Below are positions 28,421-40,534 of a stretch of DNA of 64,000 bases, one piece after another; position 1 is the first letter of the stretch, and each line of letters starts with the position of its first letter. The notes under the pieces were generated by a model that searched no databases, was not told where the DNA came from, and saw nothing but the letters and a program-made list of their open reading frames with translations. Location: contig NZ_CAHJXM010000001.1 of the NCBI RefSeq assembly GCF_903645295.1, positions 1,675,501 to 1,739,500 on the forward strand, in the 5' to 3' direction. Origin of the DNA: Bacillus sp. Marseille-Q1617 (GTDB taxonomy: Bacteria; Bacillota; Bacilli; Bacillales; Bacillaceae_B). A program made the translations under genes and the position numbers.

Positions 28421-29205
28421 TGAAACAAAGAATTATTACTGCAATTATTGCAGCAGCTGTTTTTTTACCTATCATTCTTTATGGTAAATCTCCGTTTATC
28501 ATATTGATGTACCTGATCGCTTCAGTGAGTTTATATGAAGCACTTAAGATGAGAGGGCAAAAAATCTATTCCATACCAGGTTTGCTATCCTTGGCAATTC
28601 TTTGGGTATTTTTAATACCCGATATTTACATAGGAATTATTAGTTATATTGGATATTCAAAGATTGAACTTTCGTTTTTTGGCGTCTTGATTTTTTTAAC
28701 CTATACGGTCATTACAAAGAATCGATTCACATTTGACGATGTAGCTTTTTCATTATTGAGCATTCTGTATGTCGGTATCGGTTACTTTTACTTTATGGAA
28801 ATCCGTTTGGAAGAGGGCGTTCAGTTTGTGTTTTATGCCCTGTTTATCATCTGGGCCACAGATTCAGGTGCGTACTTCATCGGTAAAGCCATCGGAAAGA
28901 AAAAACTTTGGCCCCATATCAGTCCCAATAAGACGGTTGAAGGTTTTGTTGGGGGAGTGGTTTGTGCCGTCATTGTCGGGGTGATCATGACCTTCTTCAG
29001 CGACTTGGAAATGTCCATTCCAAAGCTTATCGTCGTGACCGCCATTCTTTCCATTTTTGGTCAAATGGGTGATCTGGTTGAGTCCGCTTTGAAACGCCAT
29101 TATAAAGTAAAGGATTCGGGTCACTTATTACCGGGCCATGGTGGAATGCTGGACCGGTTTGACAGTCTTTTATTTGTTTTACCCCTTCTTTATTTCCTTT
29201 TATAA
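28420..29205 (+). CDS. cdsA: Phosphatidate cytidylyltransferase
   Basis: CdsA makes CDP-diacylglycerol, the precursor of phosphatidylglycerol and phosphatidylethanolamine. The 261-residue membrane protein has about eight hydrophobic segments. The C-terminal family signature is split between SPNKTVEGFVGG and KDSGHLLPGHGGMLDRFDSL, including the metal-binding aspartates. It overlaps uppS by one base and lies 35 bases before dxr. Confidence 0.97.
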   Translation: MKQRIITAIIAAAVFLPIILYGKSPFIILMYLIASVSLYEALKMRGQKIYSIPGLLSLAILWVFLIPDIYIGIISYIGYSKIELSFFGVLIFLTYTVITKNRFTFDDVAFSLLSILYVGIGYFYFMEIRLEEGVQFVFYALFIIWATDSGAYFIGKAIGKKKLWPHISPNKTVEGFVGGVVCAVIVGVIMTFFSDLEMSIPKLIVVTAILSIFGQMGDLVESALKRHYKVKDSGHLLPGHGGMLDRFDSLLFVLPLLYFLL

Positions 29206-29240
29206 AAGATTGGAAGGGGGTCTTGGGAGGAGTGTAATTT

Positions 29241-30386
29241 TTGAAGAAAATTAGTTTAATGGGTGCCACGGGTTCGATAGGATCCCAAACCCTTGATGTA
29301 ATTAGGGAACACCCAGAAGAGTTTAAGCTGACTGCATTATCAGTTGGAAAAAATATAGACGGTGCAAGAAAGATGATTGCAGAATTCAAGCCATTACTTG
29401 TATCCGTGCAAAGGGCAGAAGATGCCGACATGCTTCGAAAGGAGATACCTTCAAATGTGAAGGTTCTCTTCGGTGAGGAAGGATTAGTGCAGGTAGCGTG
29501 CCATCAGGATGCAGATATCCTTGTGAATGCAGTGCTTGGAAGTGTGGGGCTTTATCCGACACTGCAGGCAATCGAAGCAGGAAAAACAATAGCTATCGCC
29601 AATAAAGAAACACTGGTGACTGCCGGTCACATTGTAATGGAGGCAGCCAGGAAGAAGGGTGTAGCGTTATTACCTGTAGACAGCGAGCATTCTGCCATTT
29701 TTCAAGCGCTTCAAGGGGAACAAGAAAAGAATATTGAAAAACTGATCATTACCGCTTCCGGGGGGAGCTTCAGAGACCGCAAAAGACATGAATTGGTCGG
29801 GGTAACCGTCAAAGAAGCACTTAATCATCCCAATTGGTCGATGGGTGCTAAAATCACAATCGATTCAGCATCCATGATGAATAAGGGGCTGGAAGTGATA
29901 GAAGCACATTGGTTATTCGATATCCCTTACGGTAAAATTGATGTCTTGCAGCACAGGGAGAGTATTATCCATTCAATGATACAATTCCATGACACTTCCG
30001 TTATGGCCCAGCTTGGAACACCGGATATGCGTGTACCGATCCAATATGCATTAACTTTCCCTGACCGCCTGGACCGCCCTGCGGGAAAACGATTGGATTT
30101 GGCCGAAATAGGTCAGCTGCATTTCGAGAAAATGGATGTTGAGCGCTTCAGGTGCCTTGAATTCGCTTATGAAGCTGGACGCACCGGAGGCAGCATGACA
30201 ACCGTGTTAAATGCGGCCAATGAAGCAGCAGTGGCACTATTCCTGGACAATAAAATTCCATTCCTTGGAATAGAAGATTTGATAGAAAGAGCATTGAATG
30301 AACACGAAGTCATCCAAAGTCCTGACCTTGAGACCATTCGTGAGATCGATAGAAGGACTAGATTAACTGTTTCCCAGTGGATTTAA
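29241..30386 (+). CDS. dxr: 1-deoxy-D-xylulose 5-phosphate reductoisomerase
   Basis: Dxr catalyses the first committed step of the MEP isoprenoid pathway, feeding UppS upstream. It starts with TTG after GGGAGGAGTG. The NADPH-binding motif [14 protein letters not shown] lies at residues 8-21. [23 protein letters not shown] (metal-binding Asp) and [18 protein letters not shown] follow in order. The 381-residue length is normal. Confidence 0.98.
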   Translation: MKKISLMGATGSIGSQTLDVIREHPEEFKLTALSVGKNIDGARKMIAEFKPLLVSVQRAEDADMLRKEIPSNVKVLFGEEGLVQVACHQDADILVNAVLGSVGLYPTLQAIEAGKTIAIANKETLVTAGHIVMEAARKKGVALLPVDSEHSAIFQALQGEQEKNIEKLIITASGGSFRDRKRHELVGVTVKEALNHPNWSMGAKITIDSASMMNKGLEVIEAHWLFDIPYGKIDVLQHRESIIHSMIQFHDTSVMAQLGTPDMRVPIQYALTFPDRLDRPAGKRLDLAEIGQLHFEKMDVERFRCLEFAYEAGRTGGSMTTVLNAANEAAVALFLDNKIPFLGIEDLIERALNEHEVIQSPDLETIREIDRRTRLTVSQWI

Positions 30387-30508
30387 ATAGCGGGCTTGTG
30401 CATGATTGCATGTACATCAACGTAGTATTTATAAAAGATAATTTTTACGGTTGAAATTTGTACTTATCAGGCCTGTGAATACCAGGTTATTAAAAGGTGG
30501 TTTTATAT

Positions 30509-31768
30509 TTGCAAACTGTCATTGCCTTTATCGTTATTTTTGGCGCATTAGTATTTTTCCATGAACTGGGCCACTTGATTTTCGCTAAGCGTGCGGGGAT
30601 ATTATGTCGTGAATTTGCGATAGGCTTCGGTCCTAAAGTGTTTTCTTTCAAGAAGGACGAAACGACATATACGATTAGGCTCCTGCCGCTTGGCGGGTTC
30701 GTCCGTATGGCCGGTGAAGACCCGGAAATGGTCGAATTGAAGGCCGGACATAGAATAGGTCTTATTCTGGACCAGGATGAAAAGATAAAGAAAATCGTCC
30801 TCAATAATAAAGACCGCTATCCGAATATCCGTGTGATCGAAGTCGAAGATGCGGATTTAGAGCACAGACTTTACATTCGTGGATATGAAGAGGATGAAGA
30901 AGAAGTAATGAAGAAATTTGAAATATCGCGGGAAGCGGTGTTTGTTGAAGATGGTGTTGAAACACAGATCGCTCCGTGGGATCGCCAGTTTGCTTCAAAA
31001 TCCCTTCCTAAACGAGCGATGGCCATTTTTGCCGGACCGCTATTCAACTTCATTCTGGCTTTCTTTATCTTTTTACTTGTCGGATTATTACAAGGGGTGC
31101 CTACCAATGATCCTGTACTCGGAAACTTGACTGAGGATGGGGCAGCCAGAGAATCGGGGCTTCAAAAGAATGATGTCGTCCAGAGTATTGATGGCAAGGA
31201 AATATCTACTTGGGAAGACATCGTTACAGTCATACAGAAACATCCCGGTGACGAACTTATGTTCACTGTTGAACGCGGAGGCGCGACCCAGGAGATTTCT
31301 GTCACACCTAAGCCGCAAGAAGTGGAAGGCAAGGAAATTGGAATCATCGGTGTTCACAGCCCGGTTGAAAAGTCTCCGTTGAAGGTTGTAACGAATAGTG
31401 CAGAGCAAACTTACGAGTGGACAAAAATGATCTTTGTCCTTCTCGGCAAGCTTGTATCAGGTGAGTTCTCCATTGATGCTTTATCAGGACCGGTTGGGAT
31501 TTACCAGTCAACAGATGTTGTAGCCAAATCCGGTATCTTTTACTTGATGAGATGGGCAGCGATCTTGAGCATTAATCTAGGTATCATGAATTTACTTCCA
31601 ATACCTGCACTTGACGGGGGAAGACTTCTTTTCTTCGCCATAGAAGCAGTTCGCGGAAAGCCTGTCGACCGTCAAATGGAAGGGATGGTCCATTTTGTGG
31701 GATTTGCTCTTCTTATGGTCCTGATGCTGGTCGTTACTTGGAATGATATTCAACGATTCTTTTTATAA
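30509..31768 (+). CDS. rseP: Site-2 intramembrane zinc metalloprotease RseP (RasP)
   Basis: RasP cuts anti-sigma factors and signal peptide remnants within the membrane. I use TTG 30509, which sits after AAAGGTGG and gives the standard opening MQTVIAFIVIFGALVFFHEL; the upstream GTG lies within that site. The active site HELGH is at residues 18-22, and the third zinc ligand is in PALDGGR near the C terminus. A PDZ domain (about residues 185-270) lies between membrane segments. The 419-residue length is normal. The 122-base gap from dxr holds no clear promoter. Confidence 0.97.
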   Translation: MQTVIAFIVIFGALVFFHELGHLIFAKRAGILCREFAIGFGPKVFSFKKDETTYTIRLLPLGGFVRMAGEDPEMVELKAGHRIGLILDQDEKIKKIVLNNKDRYPNIRVIEVEDADLEHRLYIRGYEEDEEEVMKKFEISREAVFVEDGVETQIAPWDRQFASKSLPKRAMAIFAGPLFNFILAFFIFLLVGLLQGVPTNDPVLGNLTEDGAARESGLQKNDVVQSIDGKEISTWEDIVTVIQKHPGDELMFTVERGGATQEISVTPKPQEVEGKEIGIIGVHSPVEKSPLKVVTNSAEQTYEWTKMIFVLLGKLVSGEFSIDALSGPVGIYQSTDVVAKSGIFYLMRWAAILSINLGIMNLLPIPALDGGRLLFFAIEAVRGKPVDRQMEGMVHFVGFALLMVLMLVVTWNDIQRFFL

Positions 31769-31804
31769 GATGTACGTTTCATAAAAAGGTTATAGAAGGA
31801 TGTT

Positions 31805-31852
31805 CAGGCAGTTTCTACCTCAAACTACTAAAACTGAGGGTAGTACTGCCTG
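31805..31852 (+). other. Long hairpin in the rseP-proS gap
   Basis: CAGGCAGT (31805-31812) pairs with ACTGCCTG (31845-31852), and CTACCTCA (31815-31822) pairs with TGAGGGTAG (31835-31843) with one bulged G. No T tract follows directly. It may be an mRNA 3' end structure or a leader element; it has no T-box sequence. Confidence 0.55.
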
Positions 31853-31871
31853 TTCATTTACGCTAAAATAG

Positions 31872-31906
31872 AAAAGAGAATGGAGGGTGTTTCTCCGTTC
31901 TTTTCT
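31872..31906 (+). terminator. Terminator between rseP and proS
   Basis: AAAGAGAATGGAG and CTCCGTTCTTTTCT pair across a GTGTTT-type loop and end in a T-rich stretch. It separates rseP from proS. Confidence 0.75.
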
Positions 31907-31966
31907 TATGATTTACATATCTTTTATCAAATAAATAATATTATCTGTTAACTGAGGTGCTAATAA

Positions 31967-33676
<1,710 letters not shown>

Positions 33677-33680
33677 TATT

Positions 33681-33733
33681 AAAGGGCTGATCCTATAGGG
33701 AAGCAATGATCCTTATCGTCAGCCCTTTTCTTC
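33681..33733 (+). terminator. Intrinsic terminator after proS (GGGCTGA family)
   Basis: AAAGGGCTGATCCTATAGG pairs with CCTTATCGTCAGCCCTTT with small internal mismatches and ends in T-rich sequence. Its arms resemble the hairpin after frr. Confidence 0.85.
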
Positions 33734-33778
33734 GGTTATTAATGAACAAATATTATATAGAAATGGGGGAAGTGACAA

Positions 33779-36700
33779 ATGGATGAAATGTCCCTCGGCA
33801 AAAAAGAGAGATTTCAACTGTTACTGCAGCAATTAGGGCTGACGGAAGATGCATTCGTAAAGTATTTCAACAATGCAGAGATAGAAAAACTTTCCGTCTA
33901 TCGAAGTGAAAGAAAATGGCATTTCCATTTTACGCTTGAAGAAATGATTCCTTGCAAAGTATGGAGCCGCTTTTCGATAGCCCTGCAAACATCGTTTAAA
34001 CATATCGCAAACGTAAGCTTCAGTTTGAAAGTGCTCAACATGGAAGTAACGGAACAAGCGATTCTGGATTATTGGAGTGAATGTGTTAAAGAAATTCAGG
34101 GGATTTCTCCCCCTCTCTCAAAACTTCTCAATACTCAAAAGCCTGAAATAATCGGTAACAAAATTGTGGTTAAAGCATCGAACGATACCGAAGCGACCCA
34201 GTTGAAGCGTAAATATGGAGAAATCATTTCTTCCGCATTCGAGAATTTTGGTTTTCCGAAATTGGTTCTTGATGCAGAAGTTGCAAAAATAGAGGAACAA
34301 AATAATGATTATGAAAAATTCCTGGAAGAAAAGATGAAAGAAGACCAGGAGAGGGCTAAGCAGGCCCTCATCGAAATGGAAAAAGCCGAAAAAGAAGAAG
34401 CATCCGATGCACCCAGCGGACCATTTATGCTCGGTCTTTCCATTAAAGATGACGCAGACTTCAGAAAGATTGAAGAAATCTATGATGAAGAGAGACGTAT
34501 TGCAATCGAAGGTTATGTATTCGACTGTGAGACACGGGAGCTGAGAAGCGGTCGAACTCTATTAACCTTTAAGGTGACTGATTATACCAGTTCGATCCTC
34601 GTGAAGATGTTTTCAAGGGATAAAGAGGATGCTGCCATCATGAATAACATGAAAAAAGGAATGTGGGTCCGCTGCCGTGGAAGTATCCAAAACGATACCT
34701 TTGTCAGAGATTTGGTGATGATTGCCAATGATGTGAATGAAATTAAACCTGTCCTTCGACTTGATACGGCACCTTCCGAGGAGAAAAGAGTAGAGCTCCA
34801 TATGCATTCCCCAATGAGTCAAATGGATGCGGTGAGCTCTGTCTCAAGCCTTGTGGCACAGGCGAAAAAATGGGGACATAAAGCGATAGCCATCACAGAT
34901 CATGCAGTCGCTCAATCCTTCCCGGAAGCTTATAATGCTAGTAAGAAAAATGATATAAAGGTTTTATATGGGCTTGAAGCAAACCTGGTGGATGATGGGG
35001 TCCCCATTGGCTACAACGAAACCGACCGCCCATTGGAAGATGCCGTTTATGTCGTTTTCGATGTGGAAACAACGGGGCTTTCAGCAGTTTATGATACCAT
35101 CATCGAGCTTGCAGCCGTGAAGATAAAAGATGGCGAGGTCATTGATAAATTTGAATCCTTCGCTAATCCGCATCATCCCCTATCTGCCACTACAATCGAT
35201 TTAACGGGTATCACGGATGAGATGGTCCAAAATGCACCTGAAATAAATGACGTCCTTCTTGATTACCATAAATGGGTGGGGGACGATGTATTGGTCGCTC
35301 ACAATGCCTCTTTTGACATGGGCTTCCTGAATGCCGGTTATCAAAAGGCGGGACTTCCGAAAGCGGCTAATCCAGTAATCGATACGTTAGAGCTCGCGAG
35401 ATTGTTGTATCCGCAATTCAAAAACCATCGATTGAATACGCTGGCAAAGAAATTCGATGTAGAATTAACGCAGCATCACCGCGCAATCTATGATGCGGAA
35501 GCTACCGGGTATCTTCTTTTAAAGATGCTGAAAGATGCGTTTGAAAAAGGCATAACCAACCATAATAAATTAAACGATTATATGGGAAAAGGGGATGCTT
35601 ATAAACGTTCCAGGCCATATCACTGTACCCTGATTGCCCAAAATGAGGAAGGGCTTAAGAACCTGTACAAATTGGTATCCATTTCACACATGCATTACTT
35701 CTACAGGGTCCCCAGGATTCCCCGGTCACAGCTTCAGAAGTACCGGAAGGGTATTTTGGTGGGTTCAGGATGTGACAAAGGTGAAGTCTTTGAGGGAATG
35801 ATGCAAAAAGGGATAGCGGAAGTGGAGGAGACAGCTCATTTCTATGATTATTTAGAAGTTCATCCCAAAGAAATCTATCAGCATTTGATCGAGCTTGACC
35901 TTGTGCAGAGTCAAAAGAACCTGGAAGATATCATTAAGAACATCGTGGAGCTCGGTGAAAAGATCAACAAGCCAGTTGTAGCAACAGGGAATGTCCATTA
36001 CTTAAACGAAACGGATAAAATCTACCGGCAGATCCTTGTCGGGTCACAGGGCGGTGCCAATCCTTTAAACCGTCATACACTCCCTGACGTGCATTTCAGG
36101 ACGACGAATGAGATGCTCGATTGTTTTTCTTTCTTAGGTAAGGATAAAGCGAAAGAAATTGTCGTCGAGAATTCCAACAAGATTGCTGATATGGTTGAAG
36201 TGATCAAGCCGATCAAGGATGATTTGTACACACCTAAGATCGAAGGTGCCGACGAAGAAATGCGCCGGATGAGCTATGCAATGGCAAAGAGCATTTACGG
36301 GGAGGAACTTCCTGAAATCGTTGAAGCAAGGCTTGAAAAGGAACTAAAGAGTATCATCGGTCATGGGTTTGCCGTGATTTACTTGATTTCTCATAAACTC
36401 GTAAAAAAATCTCTCGATGATGGTTATCTTGTAGGTTCGCGTGGATCGGTAGGGTCTTCCTTCGTAGCGACAATGACTGAAATAACCGAAGTGAATCCAC
36501 TGCCGCCGCATTATGTTTGTCCTGCATGCAAGAAGTCAGAGTTCTTTGATGACGGGTCTGTCGGCTCAGGCTTTGATCTTCCGGATAAAGACTGTCCTGA
36601 TTGCGGACACGCATATAAAAAAGATGGGCATGACATTCCTTTCGAAACCTTCCTTGGTTTTAAGGGGGATAAAGTTCCCGATATCGATTTGAACTTTTCT

Positions 36701-38098
36701 GGTGAATACCAGCCTAAGGCACATAACTACACGAAAGTCCTGTTTGGTGAAGATAATGTATACCGGGCAGGAACGATTGGTACAGTTGCAGAAAAAACAG
36801 CCTATGGGTATGTAAAGGGATATGCGAATGATAATGCACTCCAAATCAGGGGAGCGGAAATCGATAGACTGGTCAGCGGCTGTACCGGCGTCAAACGTAC
36901 AACCGGTCAGCATCCAGGTGGTATCATCGTTGTTCCGGATTATATGGATATATTTGATTTTTCACCGATTCAATTTCCTGCAGATGACAAGAATTCAGAA
37001 TGGAGAACAACACACTTTGATTTCCATTCAATTCATGATAACTTGTTAAAGCTTGATATACTCGGTCACGACGATCCGACTGTTATCCGGATGCTTCAGG
37101 ATTTATCCGGAATCGATCCGAAAACGATTCCGACAGACGACCCTGAAGTAATGAAGATATTCAGTGGAACAGAGTCACTGGGAGTAACTGAGGAACAAAT
37201 AATGTGTAAAACGGGGACGCTCGGAATTCCTGAATTCGGTACTCGCTTTGTTCGTCAAATGCTTGAAGATACAAAGCCGACAACCTTCTCAGAGCTTGTA
37301 CAAATTTCCGGTCTTTCACATGGAACGGACGTGTGGCTTGGAAACGCACAAGAGCTGATTCACAACAACATATGTAATCTCAGTGAAGTAATCGGCTGTC
37401 GTGATGATATCATGGTTTATCTTATCTATCAGGGACTAGAACCGTCCCTTGCGTTTAAGATCATGGAATTCGTACGTAAGGGGAAGGGTCTTCAGGATGA
37501 ATGGGTAGATGAAATGAAGAACAACGGAGTACCTGACTGGTATATCGATTCCTGCTTGAAAATAAAATACATGTTCCCGAAAGCCCATGCTGCAGCATAT
37601 GTTCTTATGGCAGTCAGAATTGCTTATTTCAAAGTGCATCATGCTCTCCTATATTATGCTGCTTACTTTACAGTAAGGGCAGAGGATTTTGATATTGAAG
37701 CCATGGTAAGGGGTTCCCAGGCTGTACGCGCAAAGATCGAGGAAATCAACAGCAAGGGTCTCGATGCTTCACCTAAGGAAAAAAATACTCTTACTGTACT
37801 GGAGCTTGCTCTCGAAATGTGTGAAAGGGGCTATAAATTCCAAAAGGTCGATCTTTACCGTTCCCACGCTTCGGAGTTCATCATTGACGGAGATTCTTTA
37901 ATTCCTCCTTTCAACTCCATTCCGGGTCTTGGCACAAACGCGGCGATCAATATCGTCAAAGCCCGTGAGGATGGCGAGTTCCTTTCAAAAGAGGATCTTC
38001 AGCAAAGGGGACGTGTATCGAAGACGATTATTGAGTATCTTGATAATCATGGATGTCTGGAAAGCTTGCCGGATAAAAATCAATTATCCCTCTTCTAG
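33779..38098 (+). CDS. polC: DNA polymerase III alpha subunit, PolC type
   Basis: PolC is the main replicative polymerase of low-GC Gram-positive bacteria. The 1439-residue length matches B. subtilis. An N-terminal domain (about 1-240) is followed by an OB fold (about 245-325) and a split PHP domain starting [15 protein letters not shown] near 338. The 3'-5' exonuclease starts [17 protein letters not shown] near residue 423. A zinc-binding cluster ([13 protein letters not shown], then CPDCG) lies near 915-940. The polymerase core follows with [12 protein letters not shown] near residue 967. GGGGGAAGTG precedes the ATG. Confidence 0.99.
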   Translation: MDEMSLGKKERFQLLLQQLGLTEDAFVKYFNNAEIEKLSVYRSERKWHFHFTLEEMIPCKVWSRFSIALQTSFKHIANVSFSLKVLNMEVTEQAILDYWSECVKEIQGISPPLSKLLNTQKPEIIGNKIVVKASNDTEATQLKRKYGEIISSAFENFGFPKLVLDAEVAKIEEQNNDYEKFLEEKMKEDQERAKQALIEMEKAEKEEASDAPSGPFMLGLSIKDDADFRKIEEIYDEERRIAIEGYVFDCETRELRSGRTLLTFKVTDYTSSILVKMFSRDKEDAAIMNNMKKGMWVRCRGSIQNDTFVRDLVMIANDVNEIKPVLRLDTAPSEEKRVELHMHSPMSQMDAVSSVSSLVAQAKKWGHKAIAITDHAVAQSFPEAYNASKKNDIKVLYGLEANLVDDGVPIGYNETDRPLEDAVYVVFDVETTGLSAVYDTIIELAAVKIKDGEVIDKFESFANPHHPLSATTIDLTGITDEMVQNAPEINDVLLDYHKWVGDDVLVAHNASFDMGFLNAGYQKAGLPKAANPVIDTLELARLLYPQFKNHRLNTLAKKFDVELTQHHRAIYDAEATGYLLLKMLKDAFEKGITNHNKLNDYMGKGDAYKRSRPYHCTLIAQNEEGLKNLYKLVSISHMHYFYRVPRIPRSQLQKYRKGILVGSGCDKGEVFEGMMQKGIAEVEETAHFYDYLEVHPKEIYQHLIELDLVQSQKNLEDIIKNIVELGEKINKPVVATGNVHYLNETDKIYRQILVGSQGGANPLNRHTLPDVHFRTTNEMLDCFSFLGKDKAKEIVVENSNKIADMVEVIKPIKDDLYTPKIEGADEEMRRMSYAMAKSIYGEELPEIVEARLEKELKSIIGHGFAVIYLISHKLVKKSLDDGYLVGSRGSVGSSFVATMTEITEVNPLPPHYVCPACKKSEFFDDGSVGSGFDLPDKDCPDCGHAYKKDGHDIPFETFLGFKGDKVPDIDLNFSGEYQPKAHNYTKVLFGEDNVYRAGTIGTVAEKTAYGYVKGYANDNALQIRGAEIDRLVSGCTGVKRTTGQHPGGIIVVPDYMDIFDFSPIQFPADDKNSEWRTTHFDFHSIHDNLLKLDILGHDDPTVIRMLQDLSGIDPKTIPTDDPEVMKIFSGTESLGVTEEQIMCKTGTLGIPEFGTRFVRQMLEDTKPTTFSELVQISGLSHGTDVWLGNAQELIHNNICNLSEVIGCRDDIMVYLIYQGLEPSLAFKIMEFVRKGKGLQDEWVDEMKNNGVPDWYIDSCLKIKYMFPKAHAAAYVLMAVRIAYFKVHHALLYYAAYFTVRAEDFDIEAMVRGSQAVRAKIEEINSKGLDASPKEKNTLTVLELALEMCERGYKFQKVDLYRSHASEFIIDGDSLIPPFNSIPGLGTNAAINIVKAREDGEFLSKEDLQQRGRVSKTIIEYLDNHGCLESLPDKNQLSLF

Positions 38099-38118
38099 CC
38101 CTGTCTCATGGGAATTGT

Positions 38119-38147
38119 TTGCATAAAAATGTGGATTATGGTATATT
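38119..38147 (+). promoter_or_regulatory. Promoter of the rimP-nusA-infB operon
   Basis: TTGCAT (38119-38124) and TATATT (38142-38147) are separated by 17 bases, giving a SigA-type promoter just after the polC stop. It would produce a leader of about 128 bases before rimP. Confidence 0.65.
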
Positions 38148-38181
38148 TTTATTGGAAATACTAAAGATAGCTCTAAAGCAG

Positions 38182-38210
38182 AAGAGTGGGGTCGCACCCC
38201 ACTCTTTCGT
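38182..38210 (+). promoter_or_regulatory. Leader hairpin (attenuator-like) before rimP
   Basis: AGAGTGGGGT and ACCCCACTCT form a perfect 10-bp stem with a CGC loop, followed by TTCGTTATT. It lies downstream of the promoter and 75 bases before rimP, so it is placed to act as an attenuator; it could also be a terminator for polC. Both readings are inference. Confidence 0.65.
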
Positions 38211-38281
38211 TATTACATGGAGATTTTTAACGATTATTTCTAGTCTTGGTGCAAGATTTTCATATAGACCAGGAGGTAAGT

Positions 38282-38749
38282 ATGAGCAAAATTATTACAC
38301 TAGTAGAAGAACTTGTCACACCTATCTTAGATGACATGTCATTAGAACTAATTGACATGGAATACGTAAAAGAAGGATCTAATTGGTTCCTTCGTGTATT
38401 CATCGATAAGGATTCAGGTGTCGACATTGAAGAATGCGGAATAGTCAGCGAGCGATTGAGTGAGAAGCTGGATGAAATCGATCCGATTCCTCACAATTAT
38501 TTCCTGGAAGTCTCTTCACCAGGTGCAGAACGTCCTTTGAAAAATGAAAGGGACTTTCAGAAATCAATCGGTAAGAATGTATACGTGAAAACGTATGAAC
38601 CGATTAATGGGGAGAAGGCATTTGAAGGAATTTTACTTTCCCATTCTTCAGAGACAATTGAGCTTGAAGTAACAATCAAAACTCGAAAAAAGAAGGTTGA
38701 AATTCCTGCTGATAAAGTGGCGATCGCAAGATTAGCCGTAACGTTCTAA
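38282..38749 (+). CDS. rimP: Ribosome maturation factor RimP
   Basis: RimP is needed for maturation of the 30S subunit. ATG 38282 follows CAGGAGGTAAGT; the in-frame ATG at 38246 has no such site. The 155-residue product contains [20 protein letters not shown] and [17 protein letters not shown], the family hallmarks. It is the first gene of the conserved rimP-nusA-rnpM-ylxQ-infB-ylxP-rbfA set. Confidence 0.97.
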   Translation: MSKIITLVEELVTPILDDMSLELIDMEYVKEGSNWFLRVFIDKDSGVDIEECGIVSERLSEKLDEIDPIPHNYFLEVSSPGAERPLKNERDFQKSIGKNVYVKTYEPINGEKAFEGILLSHSSETIELEVTIKTRKKKVEIPADKVAIARLAVTF

Positions 38750-38788
38750 AAGGATACCAACCGTATAATAAAGGGGGATGACACCACC

Positions 38789-39922
38789 ATGAGCACTCAG
38801 TTATTAGATGCTCTAACTGTTTTAGAGAAAGAAAAAGGCATCGCCAGAGATGTGATTATTGAAGCAATTGAAGCAGCTTTGGTTTCGGCTTACAAGAGAA
38901 ACTTTAATCAAGCACAAAATGTCCGTGTAGACCTTAATCTTGAAACCGGGACTATGCGGGTATTTGCCCGTAAAGAAGTTGTTGATGAAGTATTTGATTC
39001 CCGTCTTGAAATTTCAGTCGAAGATGCCGGGGAAATCAATCCAAGCTATGAAGTCGGCGATGTTGTGGAATTAGAGGTTACACCTAAAGACTTCGGACGG
39101 ATTGCTGCTCAAACAGCCAAGCAAGTTGTGACACAACGTGTCAGAGAAGCGGAGCGGGGGATCATTTACTCTGAATTCGTCGATCGCGAAGAAGATATCA
39201 TGACAGGAATCGTGCAGCGCCAAGACAATCGATTCATATATGTAGCATTGGGCAAGATTGAAGCGCTCCTTCCTGTGAGTGAACAAATGCCTAATGAAAC
39301 GTATAAACCTCATGACCGGATCAAAGTATTTATTACAAAAGTCGAAAAAACGACAAAAGGTCCTCAAATCTTTGTTTCCCGTACTCATCCAGGCTTATTA
39401 AAAAGACTATTCGAGATTGAGGTTCCTGAAATTTTTGACGGAACGGTTGAAATCAAATCGGTAGCCCGAGAAGCCGGCGACCGTTCAAAGATTTCAGTCC
39501 ACGCTGAAAACTCCGAAGTCGACCCGGTTGGAGCTTGTGTAGGGACAAAGGGAGCACGTGTACAAGCGATAGTCAATGAGTTAAAAGGCGAGAAGATTGA
39601 TATTGTACAGTGGTCGGAAGATCCGGTTACATTCGTCGCAAACGCACTAAGCCCATCAAAAGTGCTGGATGTTCAAGTGAATGAAGATGATAAAGCAACC
39701 AGAGTGGTCGTGCCTGATTATCAACTATCACTTGCAATTGGTAAACGAGGGCAAAATGCGCGTCTCGCAGCTAAATTGACAAACTGGAAGATTGATATCA
39801 AGAGTGAAACAGATGCACGGGAACTTGGGCTCTATCCTCGTGAAGAAGCATTCCTTCCTCAAGATGAAGAAGAAGAGTATGATAACGAACCTTTGAATAT
39901 TGATTTCGATGATCAAGATTAA
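38789..39922 (+). CDS. nusA: Transcription termination/antitermination factor NusA
   Basis: NusA binds RNA polymerase and modulates pausing, termination and antitermination. The 377-residue product has the N-terminal polymerase-binding domain (about 1-125), an S1 domain (about 135-200) and two KH domains, with [18 protein letters not shown] in the first and [17 protein letters not shown] in the second. It lacks the E. coli C-terminal acidic repeats, as is normal for Bacillus, and ends with an acidic tail. Confidence 0.98.
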   Translation: MSTQLLDALTVLEKEKGIARDVIIEAIEAALVSAYKRNFNQAQNVRVDLNLETGTMRVFARKEVVDEVFDSRLEISVEDAGEINPSYEVGDVVELEVTPKDFGRIAAQTAKQVVTQRVREAERGIIYSEFVDREEDIMTGIVQRQDNRFIYVALGKIEALLPVSEQMPNETYKPHDRIKVFITKVEKTTKGPQIFVSRTHPGLLKRLFEIEVPEIFDGTVEIKSVAREAGDRSKISVHAENSEVDPVGACVGTKGARVQAIVNELKGEKIDIVQWSEDPVTFVANALSPSKVLDVQVNEDDKATRVVVPDYQLSLAIGKRGQNARLAAKLTNWKIDIKSETDARELGLYPREEAFLPQDEEEEYDNEPLNIDFDDQD

Positions 39923-39934
39923 GAGGTGAAAATC

Positions 39935-40201
39935 ATGAGCAGCAAAAAGATTCCATTGCGCAAATGTGTAGCAACTGGAGAAATGAAACCAAAGAAAGAA
40001 ATGATTCGGATTGTCCGTTCAAAAGAAGGAGAAGTATCAATCGATCCCACAGGCAAGAAATCAGGACGAGGTGCTTACCTTTCTAAGGATAAAGATGTCA
40101 TTTTACAAGCAAAAAAGAAAAATACTTTAGCCAATCAATTACAAGCTAAGATAGATGATTCTATCTATGAAGAATTGATAAGTCTTGTAGAGAAGGAGTA
40201 A
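39935..40201 (+). CDS. rnpM: RNase P modulator RnpM (YlxR)
   Basis: YlxR binds the RNase P RNA and modulates its activity in B. subtilis, hence rnpM. I start at ATG 39935 because AAGAGGTG overlaps the alternative GTG at 39926. The 88-residue product opens MSSKKIPLRKCVATGEMKPK and contains IDPTGKKSGRGAYLSKD, both family signatures. Confidence 0.93.
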   Translation: MSSKKIPLRKCVATGEMKPKKEMIRIVRSKEGEVSIDPTGKKSGRGAYLSKDKDVILQAKKKNTLANQLQAKIDDSIYEELISLVEKE

Positions 40202-40211
40202 CGTTTAGCGT

Positions 40212-40514
40212 ATGAAACAAGATCGTTGGATGTCACTTTTAGGGTTGGCAAATCGGGCACGTAAGATTATTTCAGGTGAAGAATTGGTGATTAAGGAAGT
40301 GCGGAGCGGACGGGCAAAACTAGTGCTGCTTTCCAAGGATGCCTCCGAAAACACTCATAAGAAGGTCACAGATAAATGCAAGTCTTATCACGTGCCGGTC
40401 AGGTTGGTGGAAGACAGATATATCCTTGGCAACTCTATAGGAAAAGAAGCCAGGGTGGTCGTAGCCTTATCCGATAAAGGGTTTGCCGATAAATTATCTG
40501 AAATGCTCGATTGA
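40212..40514 (+). CDS. ylxQ: YlxQ, L7Ae-family RNA-binding protein
   Basis: This 100-residue protein belongs to the L7Ae/L30e fold family that binds kink-turn RNA. Family patterns are [20 protein letters not shown] near the N terminus and [20 protein letters not shown]. The conserved location between rnpM and infB supports the call. The precise target is not known from sequence. Confidence 0.92.
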   Translation: MKQDRWMSLLGLANRARKIISGEELVIKEVRSGRAKLVLLSKDASENTHKKVTDKCKSYHVPVRLVEDRYILGNSIGKEARVVVALSDKGFADKLSEMLD

Positions 40515-40534
40515 ATCTCAATGGGGGTGAACAT

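Noticed and set aside
31853..31966. T-box riboswitch before proS
   Set aside because: The gap is short and has no T-box sequence or specifier-loop layout; only a simple terminator and hairpin are present.
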